DNA of 64,000 nt from positions 1,240,001 through 1,304,000 of the forward strand of contig NZ_CP010849.1 in the NCBI RefSeq assembly GCF_000931445.1, in the 5' to 3' direction. The DNA comes from Streptomyces cyaneogriseus subsp. noncyanogenus (lineage in GTDB: Bacteria; Actinomycetota; Actinomycetes; Streptomycetales; Streptomycetaceae). The stretch's first letter is position 1; each line of letters begins with the position of its first letter. Positions 48,520 to 57,849 of the stretch are shown here, piece after piece. Both the position numbers and the translations under genes were made by a program. The notes beneath the pieces are model-generated. The model saw only the letters and a list, made by a program, of their open reading frames with translations, was not told the DNA's origin and searched no databases.

Positions 48520-49167
48520 ATGGACACCACGCAGCGGGCCGATCAGCAGCGGTCCGCCGACCGCCGACGGCGGGAGCTGCTGGAGGCCGCCGACCGGGTG
48601 GTGCTGCGCGACGGCCCGCACGCCTCGATGAACGCCATCGCCGCCGAGGCGGGCATCACCAAACCGATCCTCTACCGGCACTTCGGCGACAAGGGCGGAC
48701 TGTACGCCGCGCTCGCCCAGCGGCACACCGACGCCCTCCTGGACTCGCTGCGGGCGGCCCTGGACGCCCCGGCCGAGCGCAGGGAGCGGGTGGAGTCCAC
48801 TCTCGAGACCTATCTGGCGGCCATAGAGGCGCGCCCCCAGGTGTACCGCTTCCTCATGCATCCGGCGGAGGGCAGCGCCGCCCAGGGCGAGCAGGGCTTC
48901 GACGTCGGCAAGCACTCCGCGCCGCTGCTGCGCCGCATGGGCGAGGAGCTCGCCCGGGTCATAGAGGAGCGGGTCGACCTCGGTCCGGACAGCCGGCAGC
49001 TCGCCCGGGTGTGGGGCCACGGCATCGTCGGCATGATGCACGCCGCCGGGGACTGGTGGCTCGGGGAACGCCCCTGCTCCCGCAAGGAGTTGGTGCGCGG
49101 CCTGGCGGACCTGCTGTGGGGCCGCCTGGCCGCGGCGGGCGACCGGGTCGGCGGGCCCGGTTTCTGA
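48520..49167 (+). CDS. TetR-family regulator, lipid-metabolism type
   Basis: A 215-residue regulator. The N-terminal HTH is ELLEAADRVVLRDGPHASMNAIAAEAGITKPILYRHFGDKGGLYAALA (about residues 20-67); the C-terminal all-helical domain ends LVRGLADLLWGRLAAAGD. Its divergent neighbour is an acyl-CoA dehydrogenase, so an acyl-CoA or fatty-acid effector is likely. The GTTAC repeats in between are the candidate operator. The ATG at 48520 has GGGGAGAG upstream. Its stop is four bases from the end of the convergent deformylase gene. Confidence 0.88.
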   Translation: MDTTQRADQQRSADRRRRELLEAADRVVLRDGPHASMNAIAAEAGITKPILYRHFGDKGGLYAALAQRHTDALLDSLRAALDAPAERRERVESTLETYLAAIEARPQVYRFLMHPAEGSAAQGEQGFDVGKHSAPLLRRMGEELARVIEERVDLGPDSRQLARVWGHGIVGMMHAAGDWWLGERPCSRKELVRGLADLLWGRLAAAGDRVGGPGF

Positions 49168-49171
49168 CCCG

Positions 49172-49711
49172 TCACCGGCCCCAGGACGCCCGCGCGACCT
49201 TCCGCATCAGCCGGCGGTGCCGCCATCCGGTGAGGCGGTCCGCGTACACCCGCCCCTCCAGATGGTCGCACTCGTGCTGCAGGCACCGGGCGAAGAAGCC
49301 GGTGCCGCGGACCGTCACCGGTTCACCGGTCATGGTGAAGCCCTCGACCACGGCGTGGTCGTACCGCTCGGTCCCCGCCTCCAGGCCCGGCAGCGACAGG
49401 CAGCCCTCCGGCCCCCGCACCACCACTCCGCCCGTCTCCACCAGGCGCGGGTTCACCACGTGGCCCAGGTGGCGGACGTCCTCGTCGTCCGGGCAGTCGT
49501 AGACGAACACCCGCAGCCCCTCGCCGATCTGGTTGGCGGCCAGGCCGACGCCCCGGGCGGCGTACATGGTGGCGAACAAGTCCTCCACCAGGCGGGCCAG
49601 TTCCGGCCCGAAGCCGGTGACCTCCGCGCAGGGGGTGTGCAGGACGGGGTCGCCGAGGAGGGTGAGGGGCCGTACGCGCCCGCGGGCGCCCGGGATCGTG
49701 CCGTGTCGCAT
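49172..49711 (-). CDS. def: Peptide deformylase
   Basis: Removes the formyl group from nascent protein N-termini. The 179-residue protein has all three motifs: GVGLAANQIG (54-63), EGCLSLPG with metal Cys104, and QHECDHLEG with metal His146/His150 and catalytic Glu147. I start at the ATG of MRHGTIPG (49711); a GTG at 49732 adds seven residues and is possible. It is not next to fmt here, so it may be an accessory deformylase; Streptomyces often carry several. Confidence 0.92.
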   Translation of the reverse strand: MRHGTIPGARGRVRPLTLLGDPVLHTPCAEVTGFGPELARLVEDLFATMYAARGVGLAANQIGEGLRVFVYDCPDDEDVRHLGHVVNPRLVETGGVVVRGPEGCLSLPGLEAGTERYDHAVVEGFTMTGEPVTVRGTGFFARCLQHECDHLEGRVYADRLTGWRHRRLMRKVARASWGR

Positions 49712-49871
49712 GGCGGCAAGAGTAAGGTCCACTCGTCCCGCACCCGCCGCGCGGTCCGCCTCGCGGTGCCGGGATTCGGGACTCCCAGGGGATCTCGATA
49801 GGCTGAGGTCCCCACCACGTGGCCGTCAGGCATCAAGAGCGCGGCGCGTACGCAAGGAGGATCGAGAACTG

Positions 49872-51110
49872 ATGGCAGGCAACTCGGACCCGCTCACGCC
49901 GCGGGCCAAGCTGGCCGTGACCGCGGGCAAGGCGGTCGCGGCGGCATCCCGCGCCGCGGGACGCGGCAGCGGTTCGGTGATCGGCGGCCGGGTCGCCCTC
50001 AAACTCGACCCCGACCTGCTGGCCCGGCTCGCCCAGAACCTGGACGTCGTCCTGGTCTCGGCGACCAACGGCAAGACCACCACCACCCGGCTCATCGCCG
50101 AGGCGCTGCGGGCCGCCGGCCCGGTCGTCTCCAACGCGCTCGGCGCCAACATGCCCGCCGGCATCACCTCGGCCCTCGCCGGCGGCTCGGACGCCCAGTA
50201 CGGCGTGATCGAGGTCGACGAGAAGTACCTCGCCGGTGTCGCCCGGGACACCGACCCCAAGTGCATCGCGCTGCTCAACCTCTCCCGCGACCAGCTCGAC
50301 CGGGCCGCCGAGACGCGCATGCTCGCCGAGAACTGGCGGGAGGGCCTGGCCGGCTCCAAGGCCGTCATCGTCGCCAACTGCGACGACCCGCTGGTGGTGT
50401 GGGCCGCGTCCTCCTCCCCCAACGTGGTGTGGGTCGCCGCCGGGCAGATGTGGAAGGACGACGCCTGGTCCTGCCCCGCCTGCGGCGGTGTGATGCAGCG
50501 CCCGGGCGACGACTGGTTCTGCGGCGAGTGCGGATTCCGCCGCCCCACCCCGAGCTGGGCCCTGTCCGGCGACCACGTCCTGGACCCGCACGGCTCCGCC
50601 TGGCCGATCCACCTCCAGCTCCCGGGCCGGGCCAACAAGGCCAACGCCGCCTCCTCCGCGGCCGTCGCCGCCGTCTTCGGCGTGCCGCCGCAGGTCGCCC
50701 TGGAGCGCATGTATCAGGTGCAGGCGGTCGCCGGGCGCTACGACGTGGTCCAGTTCCAGGGCCGCGACCTGCGCCTGCTGCTGGCGAAGAACCCGGCCGG
50801 CTGGCTGGAGACCTTCTCCCTGATCGACCCGCCGCCGACCCCGGTCATCCTCTCGGTGAACGCGCGCAGCGCCGACGGCACCGACACCTCCTGGCTGTGG
50901 GACGTCGACTACACGCGGCTGACCGGCCACCCGATCTGTGTCATCGGCGACCGGAAGCTGGACCTCGCGGTGCGTCTGGAGGTCGCGAACCAGCAGTTCC
51001 AGGTGTGCGACAACCTCGACCAGGCGGTGGAGCTCTGCCCGCCGGGCCGGATCGAGGTCATCGCCAACTACACCGCCTTCCAGGACCTGCGCCGCCGCGT
51101 CGGCAACTGA
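49872..51110 (+). CDS. murT: Lipid II isoglutaminyl synthase, Mur-ligase-like subunit
   Basis: Together with GatD, amidates the D-glutamate of lipid II to D-isoglutamine at the cytoplasmic membrane. The 412-residue protein has the Mur-ligase P-loop SATNGKTTTTRL (about residues 63-74), YGVIEVDEKYL, and a four-cysteine zinc ribbon Cys201/204/217/220 (CPACG...CGECG) typical of MurT. The C-terminal DUF1727 region contains VSVNARSADGTDTSWLWDVDY. A ribosome site AAGGAGG precedes the ATG at 49872. The partner gene follows after 25 bp. Confidence 0.96.
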   Translation: MAGNSDPLTPRAKLAVTAGKAVAAASRAAGRGSGSVIGGRVALKLDPDLLARLAQNLDVVLVSATNGKTTTTRLIAEALRAAGPVVSNALGANMPAGITSALAGGSDAQYGVIEVDEKYLAGVARDTDPKCIALLNLSRDQLDRAAETRMLAENWREGLAGSKAVIVANCDDPLVVWAASSSPNVVWVAAGQMWKDDAWSCPACGGVMQRPGDDWFCGECGFRRPTPSWALSGDHVLDPHGSAWPIHLQLPGRANKANAASSAAVAAVFGVPPQVALERMYQVQAVAGRYDVVQFQGRDLRLLLAKNPAGWLETFSLIDPPPTPVILSVNARSADGTDTSWLWDVDYTRLTGHPICVIGDRKLDLAVRLEVANQQFQVCDNLDQAVELCPPGRIEVIANYTAFQDLRRRVGN

Positions 51111-51135
51111 CCACGACACCTGTAGGGGACTTGAA

Positions 51136-51864
51136 GTGAGCGACAACCAGCTGCGGGTCGTCTGGATCTACCCTGACCTGCTCAGCACCTACGGCGACCA
51201 GGGCAACGTCCTGGTCGTGGAGCGCCGGGCCCGGCAGCGCGGCCTGGACGTGGCCCGGCTCGACGTGCGCAGCGACCAGCCGATCCCGACCTCCGGCGAC
51301 ATCTACCTCATCGGCGGCGGCGAGGACCGGCCGCAGCGGCTCGCGGCCGAGCGGCTGCGGCGCGACGGCGGTCTGCACCGGGCCGTGGAGAACGGCGCGA
51401 TCGTGTTCTCGGTGTGCGCCGGCTACCAGATCCTCGGCCACGAGTTCATCAACGACCTCGGCCAGCGCGAGCCCGGCCTCGGCCTGCTCGACGTGGTCTC
51501 GGTGCGCGGCGAGGGCGCCCGGTGCGTGGGCGACGTGCTCGGGGACATCGACCCGCGGCTCGGCCTGCCCCCGCTGACGGGCTTCGAGAACCACCAGGGC
51601 GTCACCCACCTGGGCCCGACCGCCCGCCCGCTCGCCCAGGTCCGCTTCGGCAACGGCAACGGCACCGGCGACGGCACCGAGGGCGCGTACAACGACACGG
51701 TCTTCGGCACGTACATGCACGGGCCCGTGCTGGCGCGCAACCCGCTCATCGCGGACCTGCTGCTGAAGCTGGCCCTGGACGTCAACGCGCTGCCGCCGAC
51801 CGACGACCGCTGGTACGAGGCGCTGCGCGAGGAGCGCATCGCGGCTGCGCAGCAGCCCGCGTGA
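51136..51864 (+). CDS. gatD: Lipid II isoglutaminyl synthase, glutaminase subunit
   Basis: A 242-residue class-I-like glutamine amidotransferase supplying ammonia to MurT. The nucleophile is Cys94 in FSVCAGYQILG, the same position as in the characterised Staphylococcus enzyme; the active-site His is in GTYMHGPVL. A GTG start at 51136 lies 25 bp after murT. Streptomyces cell walls carry amidated D-Glu, so the pair is expected to be important. Confidence 0.96.
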   Translation: MSDNQLRVVWIYPDLLSTYGDQGNVLVVERRARQRGLDVARLDVRSDQPIPTSGDIYLIGGGEDRPQRLAAERLRRDGGLHRAVENGAIVFSVCAGYQILGHEFINDLGQREPGLGLLDVVSVRGEGARCVGDVLGDIDPRLGLPPLTGFENHQGVTHLGPTARPLAQVRFGNGNGTGDGTEGAYNDTVFGTYMHGPVLARNPLIADLLLKLALDVNALPPTDDRWYEALREERIAAAQQPA

Positions 51865-52090
51865 CACTGCGCGCGGCCCGTGTGAACACGGTCGCGTGGG
51901 CCGCGTGACACCTTCCGTCCATGTACGGGTCGGCGGCCCGTCTGATGCCCCATCCGCACAGGTGAGCGGGGGCGTCCAGCAGACGGACGCATGGTTCGGC
52001 CCCGCCACCCGATGCCGCTAGGGTGGCGGGGATCGAGCCGGACAGCGCGGTCCGGTCCCCCGCGCCCATGTTGAGAAGGTATTTCGGGCT

Positions 52091-53116
52091 ATGCGCATTG
52101 GTGTCCTCACGTCCGGCGGCGACTGCCCCGGCCTGAACGCCGTCATCCGGTCCGTCGTGCACCGCGCCGTCGTCGACCACGGCGACGAGGTCATCGGCTT
52201 CCGGGACGGCTGGAAGGGCCTCCTGGAGTGCGACTACCTCAAGCTCGACCTCGACGCGGTGAGCGGCATCCTCGCCCGCGGCGGCACCATCCTCGGCTCC
52301 TCCCGGGTCCGCCCCGAGCACCTGCGGGACGGCGTGGAGCGGGCCCGCGGGCACGTCCGGGAGCTGGGGATCGACGCGATCATCCCGATCGGCGGCGAGG
52401 GCACCCTGAAGGCGGCCCGTCTGCTGTCCGACAGCGGTCTGCCGATAGTCGGCGTGCCCAAGACCATCGACAACGACATCGCGGTCACGGACGTCACCTT
52501 CGGCTTCGACACGGCCGTCACCGTGGCGACCGAGGCCCTGGACCGGCTGAAGACCACCGCCGAGTCCCACCAGCGGGTGCTGATCGTGGAGGTCATGGGC
52601 CGCCACACCGGCTGGATCGCGCTCCACTCCGGCATGGCGGCCGGCGCCCACGCCGTCGTCGTACCCGAGCGGCCCTTCGACATCGACGAGCTGACCGCCA
52701 AGGTCGGCGAGCGCTTCGAGGCCGGCAAGCGGTTCGCGATCGTCGTCGCCGCCGAGGGCGCCAAGCCGAAGCCCGGGACCATGGAGTTCGACGAGGGCGG
52801 CAAGGACATCTACGGCCACGAGCGCTTCGCCGGCATCGCCCGCCAGCTCTCCCTGGAGCTGGAGCGGCGCCTGGGCAAGGAGGCCCGGCCGGTGATCCTC
52901 GGGCACGTCCAGCGGGGCGGCACGCCGACGGCGTACGACCGGGTGCTGGCCACCCGGTTCGGATGGCACGCCGTGGAGGCGGCGCACCGCGGGGACTTCG
53001 GCCGGATGACCGCGCTGCGCGGCACCGACATCGTCATGGTGCCGCTGGCCGAGGCGGTCGAGACCCTCAAGACGGTGCCCGCCGAGCGGTACGCCGAGGC
53101 GGAGTGCGTCCTGTAG
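52091..53116 (+). CDS. pfkA: 6-phosphofructokinase
   Basis: Phosphorylates fructose-6-phosphate in glycolysis. The 341-residue protein has the ATP loop TSGGDCPGLNAVI (7-19), IGGEGT at 100-105, and catalytic Asp127 in KTIDND. Gly104 with Lys124 is the combination described for ATP-dependent Streptomyces enzymes, whereas PPi-dependent ones carry Asp104. It is therefore probably ATP-linked. The ATG at 52091 follows GAGAAGG. The 226 bp upstream hold no gene. Confidence 0.96.
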   Translation: MRIGVLTSGGDCPGLNAVIRSVVHRAVVDHGDEVIGFRDGWKGLLECDYLKLDLDAVSGILARGGTILGSSRVRPEHLRDGVERARGHVRELGIDAIIPIGGEGTLKAARLLSDSGLPIVGVPKTIDNDIAVTDVTFGFDTAVTVATEALDRLKTTAESHQRVLIVEVMGRHTGWIALHSGMAAGAHAVVVPERPFDIDELTAKVGERFEAGKRFAIVVAAEGAKPKPGTMEFDEGGKDIYGHERFAGIARQLSLELERRLGKEARPVILGHVQRGGTPTAYDRVLATRFGWHAVEAAHRGDFGRMTALRGTDIVMVPLAEAVETLKTVPAERYAEAECVL

Positions 53117-53157
53117 GGCGTACGGCGGCGTGTCCCGCGCCGAGTGTGGTCCAGGCA

Positions 53158-53185
53158 GCCCCCGGTCGCAGCCGCGGCCGGGGGC
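53158..53185 (+). terminator. Terminator after pfkA
   Basis: GCCCCCGG and CCGGGGGC pair around a 12-base loop, 42 bp after the stop, followed by a short T-containing stretch (GGTTCTACTCTT). Confidence 0.75.
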
Positions 53186-53243
53186 GGTTCTACTCTTGGG
53201 GCGGACAGACAGCGCTCAACCCCCACGAAACAGGAGCCGGCGG

Positions 53244-54194
53244 ATGGATCACAGCGGGCACGGCATGATGACGGACCTGCCGCCGTTCACGCTGGGACGG
53301 GGTCTGGAATGGTCCATGGACCCCTTCTTCCTCGTCTCCTGCCTGCTGGGCCTGGCGCTGTACGGCTGGGGCCTGGCCCGCCTGGTGCGGCGCGGCGACA
53401 AGTGGCCGGTCGGCCGGACGGTCGCCTACACGGCGGGCGTGCTGAGCATCGCGCTGATGATGTGCACCAAGCTCAACGACTACGGCATGGTCATGTTCAG
53501 CGTGCACATGGTGCAGCACATGGTGATCAGCATGGTGTCGCCGATCCTGATCCTGCTCGGCGCCCCGATCACGCTGGCGCTGCGCGCCCTGCCGACGGCC
53601 GGCCGCGGCCGCAAGGGGCCGCGCGAGCTGCTGCTGATGCTGCTGCACAGCCGCTACATGCGGATCATCACGCACCCGGTGTTCACCATCCCGCTGTTCA
53701 TCGCGAGCCTGTACGGGCTGTACTTCACCCCCCTCTTCGACTTCCTGATGGAGAGCAGGCCGGGGCACATCGCGATGATGGTCCACTTCCTCGCCGTCGG
53801 TGTCGTCTTCTTCTGGCCGATCATGGGCGTCGACCCGGGCCCGCACCGGCCCGGTTACCTGATGCGCATGCTGGAGCTGTTCGCGGGCATGCCGTTCCAC
53901 GCCTTCTTCGGCATCGCGCTGATGATGGGCTCCACCCCCATGGTCGGCACCTTCCGCAATCCGCCCGCCTCGCTGGGCATCGACGCCCTGTCGGACCAGA
54001 ACGCGGCGGGCGGCATCGCCTGGGCCTTCAGCGAGATCCCGTCCGTCCTGGTGCTCATCGCGCTGCTGTTCCAGTGGTACGCCTCCGAGGAGCGCCAGGC
54101 CCGGCGCAAGGACCGGGCCGCCGACCGCGACGGCGACAAGGAGCTCGAGGCGTACAACGCCTACCTGGCCTCACTGAACGCGCGCGGGAACTGA
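53244..54194 (+). CDS. Cytochrome c oxidase assembly protein (CtaG/Caa3_CtaG family)
   Basis: A 316-residue polytopic membrane protein with about seven to eight transmembrane helices. The His-rich N-terminus (MDHSGHGMM) and SVHMVQHMVISMVSPILILLGAP motif, then PGHIAMMVHFLAVGVVFFWPIMGVDP, are typical of the Caa3_CtaG family implicated in copper delivery to cytochrome oxidase. Conserved His and Met residues in the helices fit copper handling. The ATG at 53244 has AGGAG upstream. Confidence 0.9.
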   Translation: MDHSGHGMMTDLPPFTLGRGLEWSMDPFFLVSCLLGLALYGWGLARLVRRGDKWPVGRTVAYTAGVLSIALMMCTKLNDYGMVMFSVHMVQHMVISMVSPILILLGAPITLALRALPTAGRGRKGPRELLLMLLHSRYMRIITHPVFTIPLFIASLYGLYFTPLFDFLMESRPGHIAMMVHFLAVGVVFFWPIMGVDPGPHRPGYLMRMLELFAGMPFHAFFGIALMMGSTPMVGTFRNPPASLGIDALSDQNAAGGIAWAFSEIPSVLVLIALLFQWYASEERQARRKDRAADRDGDKELEAYNAYLASLNARGN

Positions 54195-54372
54195 CCCGCG
54201 GGGACCGAAGGGCTCCGCGGGGCACGCCCCCGCACGGCTCCGCGCCGCACGCGCGGGGGTTCCCTCAGGGGCGCGGGATGCGCGAAATCCGGCACACATC
54301 TCGCGGTCCGCGCCGTAGGAACGCGGAACCGGGGCACCATGGAGGGCAACGGACCATGAGGAGGGTGTCGCG

Positions 54373-54546
54373 ATGCCCGGTTCCACGGACGGTTCCACGA
54401 AGACGATGGGGGTGCTCACCGTCGGCGGTCTCGTCGCGGTGACGGCCTACACGGTGGCGCTCGGCAGCAACGGCTGGCTGTGGTTCGGCTGGGTCGTCCT
54501 GGGGCTGATCACCGTCGGCATGATCGCCACCGCGCGGAGCACCTGA
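54373..54546 (+). CDS. Small membrane protein, 57 residues
   Basis: Reads MPGSTDGSTKTMGVLTVGG at the start and ends TVGMIATARST. Two transmembrane helices are likely (about residues 12-30 and 35-53, with GSNGWLWFGW as the turn). A GAGGAGGG site precedes the ATG. It lies only four bases from the end of the convergent histidine kinase gene. I recognise no family. Its position after the CtaG-like gene, 178 bp downstream, does not by itself show cotranscription. Confidence 0.7.
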   Translation: MPGSTDGSTKTMGVLTVGGLVAVTAYTVALGSNGWLWFGWVVLGLITVGMIATARST

Positions 54547-54549
54547 GGG

Positions 54550-55755
54550 TCACGGGCGGCCGGGGCGGCCCGCGGGGTGCACACCCGGCTGGTACTTCGG
54601 CAGCCGGATCGTGATCTTCATCCCGGCGCCGACGGCGGTCTCGATCACGAGGCCGTGACCGTCTCCGTAGACCTGGCGGAGGCGGTCGTCGACGTTGGAC
54701 AGGCCGATGCCGCCCGAGGGGCTCTCCTCCCCGGCGAGGATGCGGCGCAGCAGGCCGGGGTCCATCCCGGCGCCGTCGTCCTCGATGACCACGAGCGCCT
54801 CGGCGCCCGTGTCCTGCGCGGTGATCCGGATGTGGCAGGTGCCGGAGGTGCCCTCCAGGCCGTGTTTGACGGCGTTCTCCACGAGGGGTTGCAGGCAGAG
54901 GAAGGGCAGGGCGACCGGCAGGACCTCCGGGGCGATCTGCAGGGTGACGGCGAGGCGGTCGCCGAAGCGCGCCCGGACCAGCGCCAGGTAGTGGTCGATG
55001 GCGTGGAGCTCGTCGGCGAGGGTGGTGAAGTCCCCGTGCCGCCGGAACGAGTAGCGGGTGAAGTCGGCGAACTCCAGGAGCAGCTCGCGGGCGCGCTCGG
55101 GGTCGGTGCGGACGAACGAGGCGATCACCGCGAGCGAGTTGAAGACGAAGTGCGGGGATATCTGCGCGCGCAGCGCCTTGATCTCGGCCTCGATGAGGCG
55201 GGTGCGGGACCGGTCCAGGTCGGCCAGTTCGAGCTGGACCGAGACCCAGCGGGCCACCTCCCCCGCCGCCCGGACCAGGACCGCCGACTCGCGGGGCGCG
55301 CAGGCGACCAGGGCGCCGTGCACCCGGTCGTCCACGGTGAGCGGGGCGACGACGGCCCAGCGCGCCGCGCAGTCGGGACGGTCGCAGGCGAGCGGGAACG
55401 CCTCGCCGCGGCCGGTGTGCAGCGGGCCGGTGAGACGCTCCATGATCTCGGTGCGGTGGTGGGCGCCCGCGCCGTCCCAGACGAGGACCGTCTCGGTGTC
55501 CGTCAGGCACAGGGCGTCGGTGCCGAGCAGCGAGCGGAGCGTCCGGGCCGCCTTGCGGGCGGTCTCCTCCGTCAGGCCCGCCCGCAGCGGGGGCGCGGCC
55601 AGGGAGGCGGTGTGCAGGGTCTGGAAGGTGGCGTGCTCCACCGGGGTGCCGAGCCCGGCGAGGCTCCCGGGCCGGGCCGTACGCCGCCCCAGCCAGAAAC
55701 CGGCCGCCAGCAGCGGCAGGACGGCCACGCACAGGCCGGCCAGGAAGCCGCTCAT
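54550..55755 (-). CDS. LytS/YehU-type sensor histidine kinase
   Basis: A 401-residue kinase. One N-terminal transmembrane helix (residues 3-22), a GAF-like region about 60-175, and the His_kinase motif LRAQISPHFVFNSLAVIASF with phospho-accepting His202. The HATPase_c part has LPFLCLQPLVENAVKHG, GAGMDP and GGIGLSNVDDRLRQVYG. It is the last gene of a four-gene operon with a LytTR regulator and a sodium/solute symporter; its ATG overlaps the symporter stop (ATGA). Such pairs (BtsS/BtsR, YpdA/YpdB) sense pyruvate in enteric bacteria, and coupling to a transporter suggests carboxylate sensing here. Confidence 0.92.
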   Translation of the reverse strand: MSGFLAGLCVAVLPLLAAGFWLGRRTARPGSLAGLGTPVEHATFQTLHTASLAAPPLRAGLTEETARKAARTLRSLLGTDALCLTDTETVLVWDGAGAHHRTEIMERLTGPLHTGRGEAFPLACDRPDCAARWAVVAPLTVDDRVHGALVACAPRESAVLVRAAGEVARWVSVQLELADLDRSRTRLIEAEIKALRAQISPHFVFNSLAVIASFVRTDPERARELLLEFADFTRYSFRRHGDFTTLADELHAIDHYLALVRARFGDRLAVTLQIAPEVLPVALPFLCLQPLVENAVKHGLEGTSGTCHIRITAQDTGAEALVVIEDDGAGMDPGLLRRILAGEESPSGGIGLSNVDDRLRQVYGDGHGLVIETAVGAGMKITIRLPKYQPGVHPAGRPGRP

Positions 55756-57464
55756 GTGTTCCCCTCCGTGCGCAGTTCCTCGGGCAGGTGGAAGCGGGCC
55801 AGGATCGCCGCCGTCCCGGCCGGTACGCGGCCCGGCGTGGCCAGCGACACCAGCACCATGGTGAGGAAGGCCAGCGGCACCGACCACAGCGCGGGCCAGG
55901 CCAGCAGGGCGTGGGGCACCCCGCCGCGCGGGAGTCCGGCCATGGTCGCGGCGACGGCGATCAGGGCGGAGCCGCCGCCGACCAGCATCCCGGCCGCGGC
56001 GCCGGGCGGGGTCAGCCGCCGCCACCAGATGCCGAGGACGAGCATCGGGCAGAAGGACGAGGCGGACACGGCGAAGGCGAGGCCGACGGCGTCGGCGGCC
56101 GGCAGCCCGCCGACCAGGACGCTCGCCGCGAGCGGGACGGCCATGGCGAGCACCGTGCCCAGCCGGAAGTGCCGTACCCCGCGCGCGGGCAGCACGTCCT
56201 GGGTGAGGACGCCGGCCACGGCCATGGTCAGCCCGGAGGCCGTGGACAGGAACGCCGCGAAGGCTCCCCCGGCGACCAGGGCGCCGAGGAGGTCGCCGCC
56301 CGCTCCCCCGACGAGGCGGTCCGGGAGCAGCAGGACGGCGGCGTCCGCGTCGCCGGTCAGGGCGAGCTCGGGGGCGTAGAGGCGGCCGAGGGCGCCGTAG
56401 ACGGGGGGCAGCAGGTAGAAGGCGCCGACCAGGGCGAGGACGGCGACGGTGGTGCGGCGGGCGGCGACGCCGTGCGGGCTGGTGTAGAAGCGGACCACGA
56501 CGTGCGGCAGGCCCATGGTGCCGAGGAAGGTGGCGAGGATCAGCCCGTAGGTGGCGTACAGCGGGCGGTCCTCGCCGCTCTCGGCCCAGGAGGGCGAGAG
56601 GGTGTCGCCCGCGCCGCGTCCGGCTTCGGGGACCTCGGTGCCCGGCGCGAAGGTGAGGCGGGTGCCGGCCTCGATGCGGTGGGTCCCGGCGGGCAGGCGC
56701 AGGCGGGTGCCGTCGTGCCCGCGGTCGTCGACGGTGCCGTCGACCGTGACGGTCAGGGGTGCCTTCAGGTCGAGGGTGAGCGTCTCCTCGACGCGGACGG
56801 CGCGCTGCTCGCGGAAGGCGGCCGGTTCGTCGAAGGCGCGGCGGGGGGCGCCGTCGTCCTGCCAGGCCAGGACCAGGAAGAGCGCGGGGACGAGCAGCGC
56901 GGTGAGCTTGAGCCAGTACTGGAACGCCTGCACGAAGGTGATGCTGCGCATGCCGCCCGCGGCGACGATGGCGGTGACGACGACGGCGACGATCAGGCCG
57001 CCGAGCCAGGCAGGCGCGCCGGTCAGCACGGTCAGGGTCAGGCCGGCGCCCTGGAGCTGCGGCAGCAGGTAGAGCCAGCCGACGCCGACCACGAAGGCCC
57101 CCGCCAGCCGGCGCACCGCCTGGGAGGCGAGCCGGGCCTCGGCGAAGTCGGGCAGGGTGTAGGCGCCGGAGCGGCGCAGCGGGGCGGCGACGAAGAGGAG
57201 CAGGACCAGATAGCCGGCGGTGTAGCCGACCGGGTACCAGAGCATGTCGGGGCCCTGGACGAGGACCAGGCCGGCGATGCCGAGGAAGGAGGCGGCGGAG
57301 AGGTACTCGCCGCTGATCGCCGCGGCGTTCAGGCGGGGGCCCACGGTGCGCGAGGCGACGTAGAAGTCGGAGGTGGTGCGGGAGATGCGCAGGCCGAAGG
57401 CGCCGACGAGGACGGTGGAGACGACGACGAGGGCGACGGCGGGGACGGCGTAGGCGGAGTTCAC
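55752..57464 (-). CDS. Sodium/solute symporter, cation/acetate (ActP/MctC) type
   Basis: A 570-residue SSS-family transporter with about 13 membrane helices. Marks: FYVASRTVGPRLNAAAISGEYLSAASFLGIAG (TM1-2, sodium site region), GTMGLPHVVVRFYTSP, and STASGLTMAVAGVLTQDV. A hydrophilic insert of about 100 residues (202-300) divides two membrane helices in the middle and is absent from the enterobacterial ActP as I recall it. The usual cargo of the family is acetate or pyruvate. The preceding small membrane subunit and the linked two-component system suggest an inducible carboxylate uptake operon. Confidence 0.9.
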   Translation of the reverse strand: MNSAYAVPAVALVVVSTVLVGAFGLRISRTTSDFYVASRTVGPRLNAAAISGEYLSAASFLGIAGLVLVQGPDMLWYPVGYTAGYLVLLLFVAAPLRRSGAYTLPDFAEARLASQAVRRLAGAFVVGVGWLYLLPQLQGAGLTLTVLTGAPAWLGGLIVAVVVTAIVAAGGMRSITFVQAFQYWLKLTALLVPALFLVLAWQDDGAPRRAFDEPAAFREQRAVRVEETLTLDLKAPLTVTVDGTVDDRGHDGTRLRLPAGTHRIEAGTRLTFAPGTEVPEAGRGAGDTLSPSWAESGEDRPLYATYGLILATFLGTMGLPHVVVRFYTSPHGVAARRTTVAVLALVGAFYLLPPVYGALGRLYAPELALTGDADAAVLLLPDRLVGGAGGDLLGALVAGGAFAAFLSTASGLTMAVAGVLTQDVLPARGVRHFRLGTVLAMAVPLAASVLVGGLPAADAVGLAFAVSASSFCPMLVLGIWWRRLTPPGAAAGMLVGGGSALIAVAATMAGLPRGGVPHALLAWPALWSVPLAFLTMVLVSLATPGRVPAGTAAILARFHLPEELRTEGNT

Positions 57465-57480
57465 GGCGGGTGCGGGCGGC

Positions 57481-57849
57481 CTAGCGGTCCTCGACCAGCC
57501 GGACGAGGTCGCGTTCGTTGCGCTCGGCGCGGCGCACGTACCAGCGGGCGAGGAGGACGAGCGGGAGGTACAGGCCGAAGCCGAGGACGGCCCATTCCAG
57601 GCGCCGGGCGCCGGGCGTCGCCGCGAACAGCAGCGGCAGCGGGCCGACGAGCAGGCCGAGCACCGCGAGCGCGGTGAGGGCGGCGCGCAACTGGGTGCGC
57701 ATCAGGGAGCGGACGTAGGTGTGGCCGAGGGTGGTCTGCTCGTCGATCTCGGTGCGCGGGCGGTGGTGGCCCGGGGCGCGGCGGGCGCGGCGGGGCGGGC
57801 CGGTGACGACGACGCGGCGCGGGCCGGGGTCCTGGTTCGGCACCGTCAC
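57481..57849 (-). CDS. Small membrane protein, DUF485/YjcH-like partner of the symporter
   Basis: A 122-residue protein with a basic Pro-rich N-terminal cytoplasmic segment and two transmembrane helices (about residues 55-75 and 85-103). Small two-helix proteins (DUF485) commonly precede ActP-type symporters; this one fits by position and topology, but the sequence match is weak. The GTG start at 57849 overlaps the response regulator stop (GTGA), and 16 bases separate its stop from the symporter start. Confidence 0.68.
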   Translation of the reverse strand: MTVPNQDPGPRRVVVTGPPRRARRAPGHHRPRTEIDEQTTLGHTYVRSLMRTQLRAALTALAVLGLLVGPLPLLFAATPGARRLEWAVLGFGLYLPLVLLARWYVRRAERNERDLVRLVEDR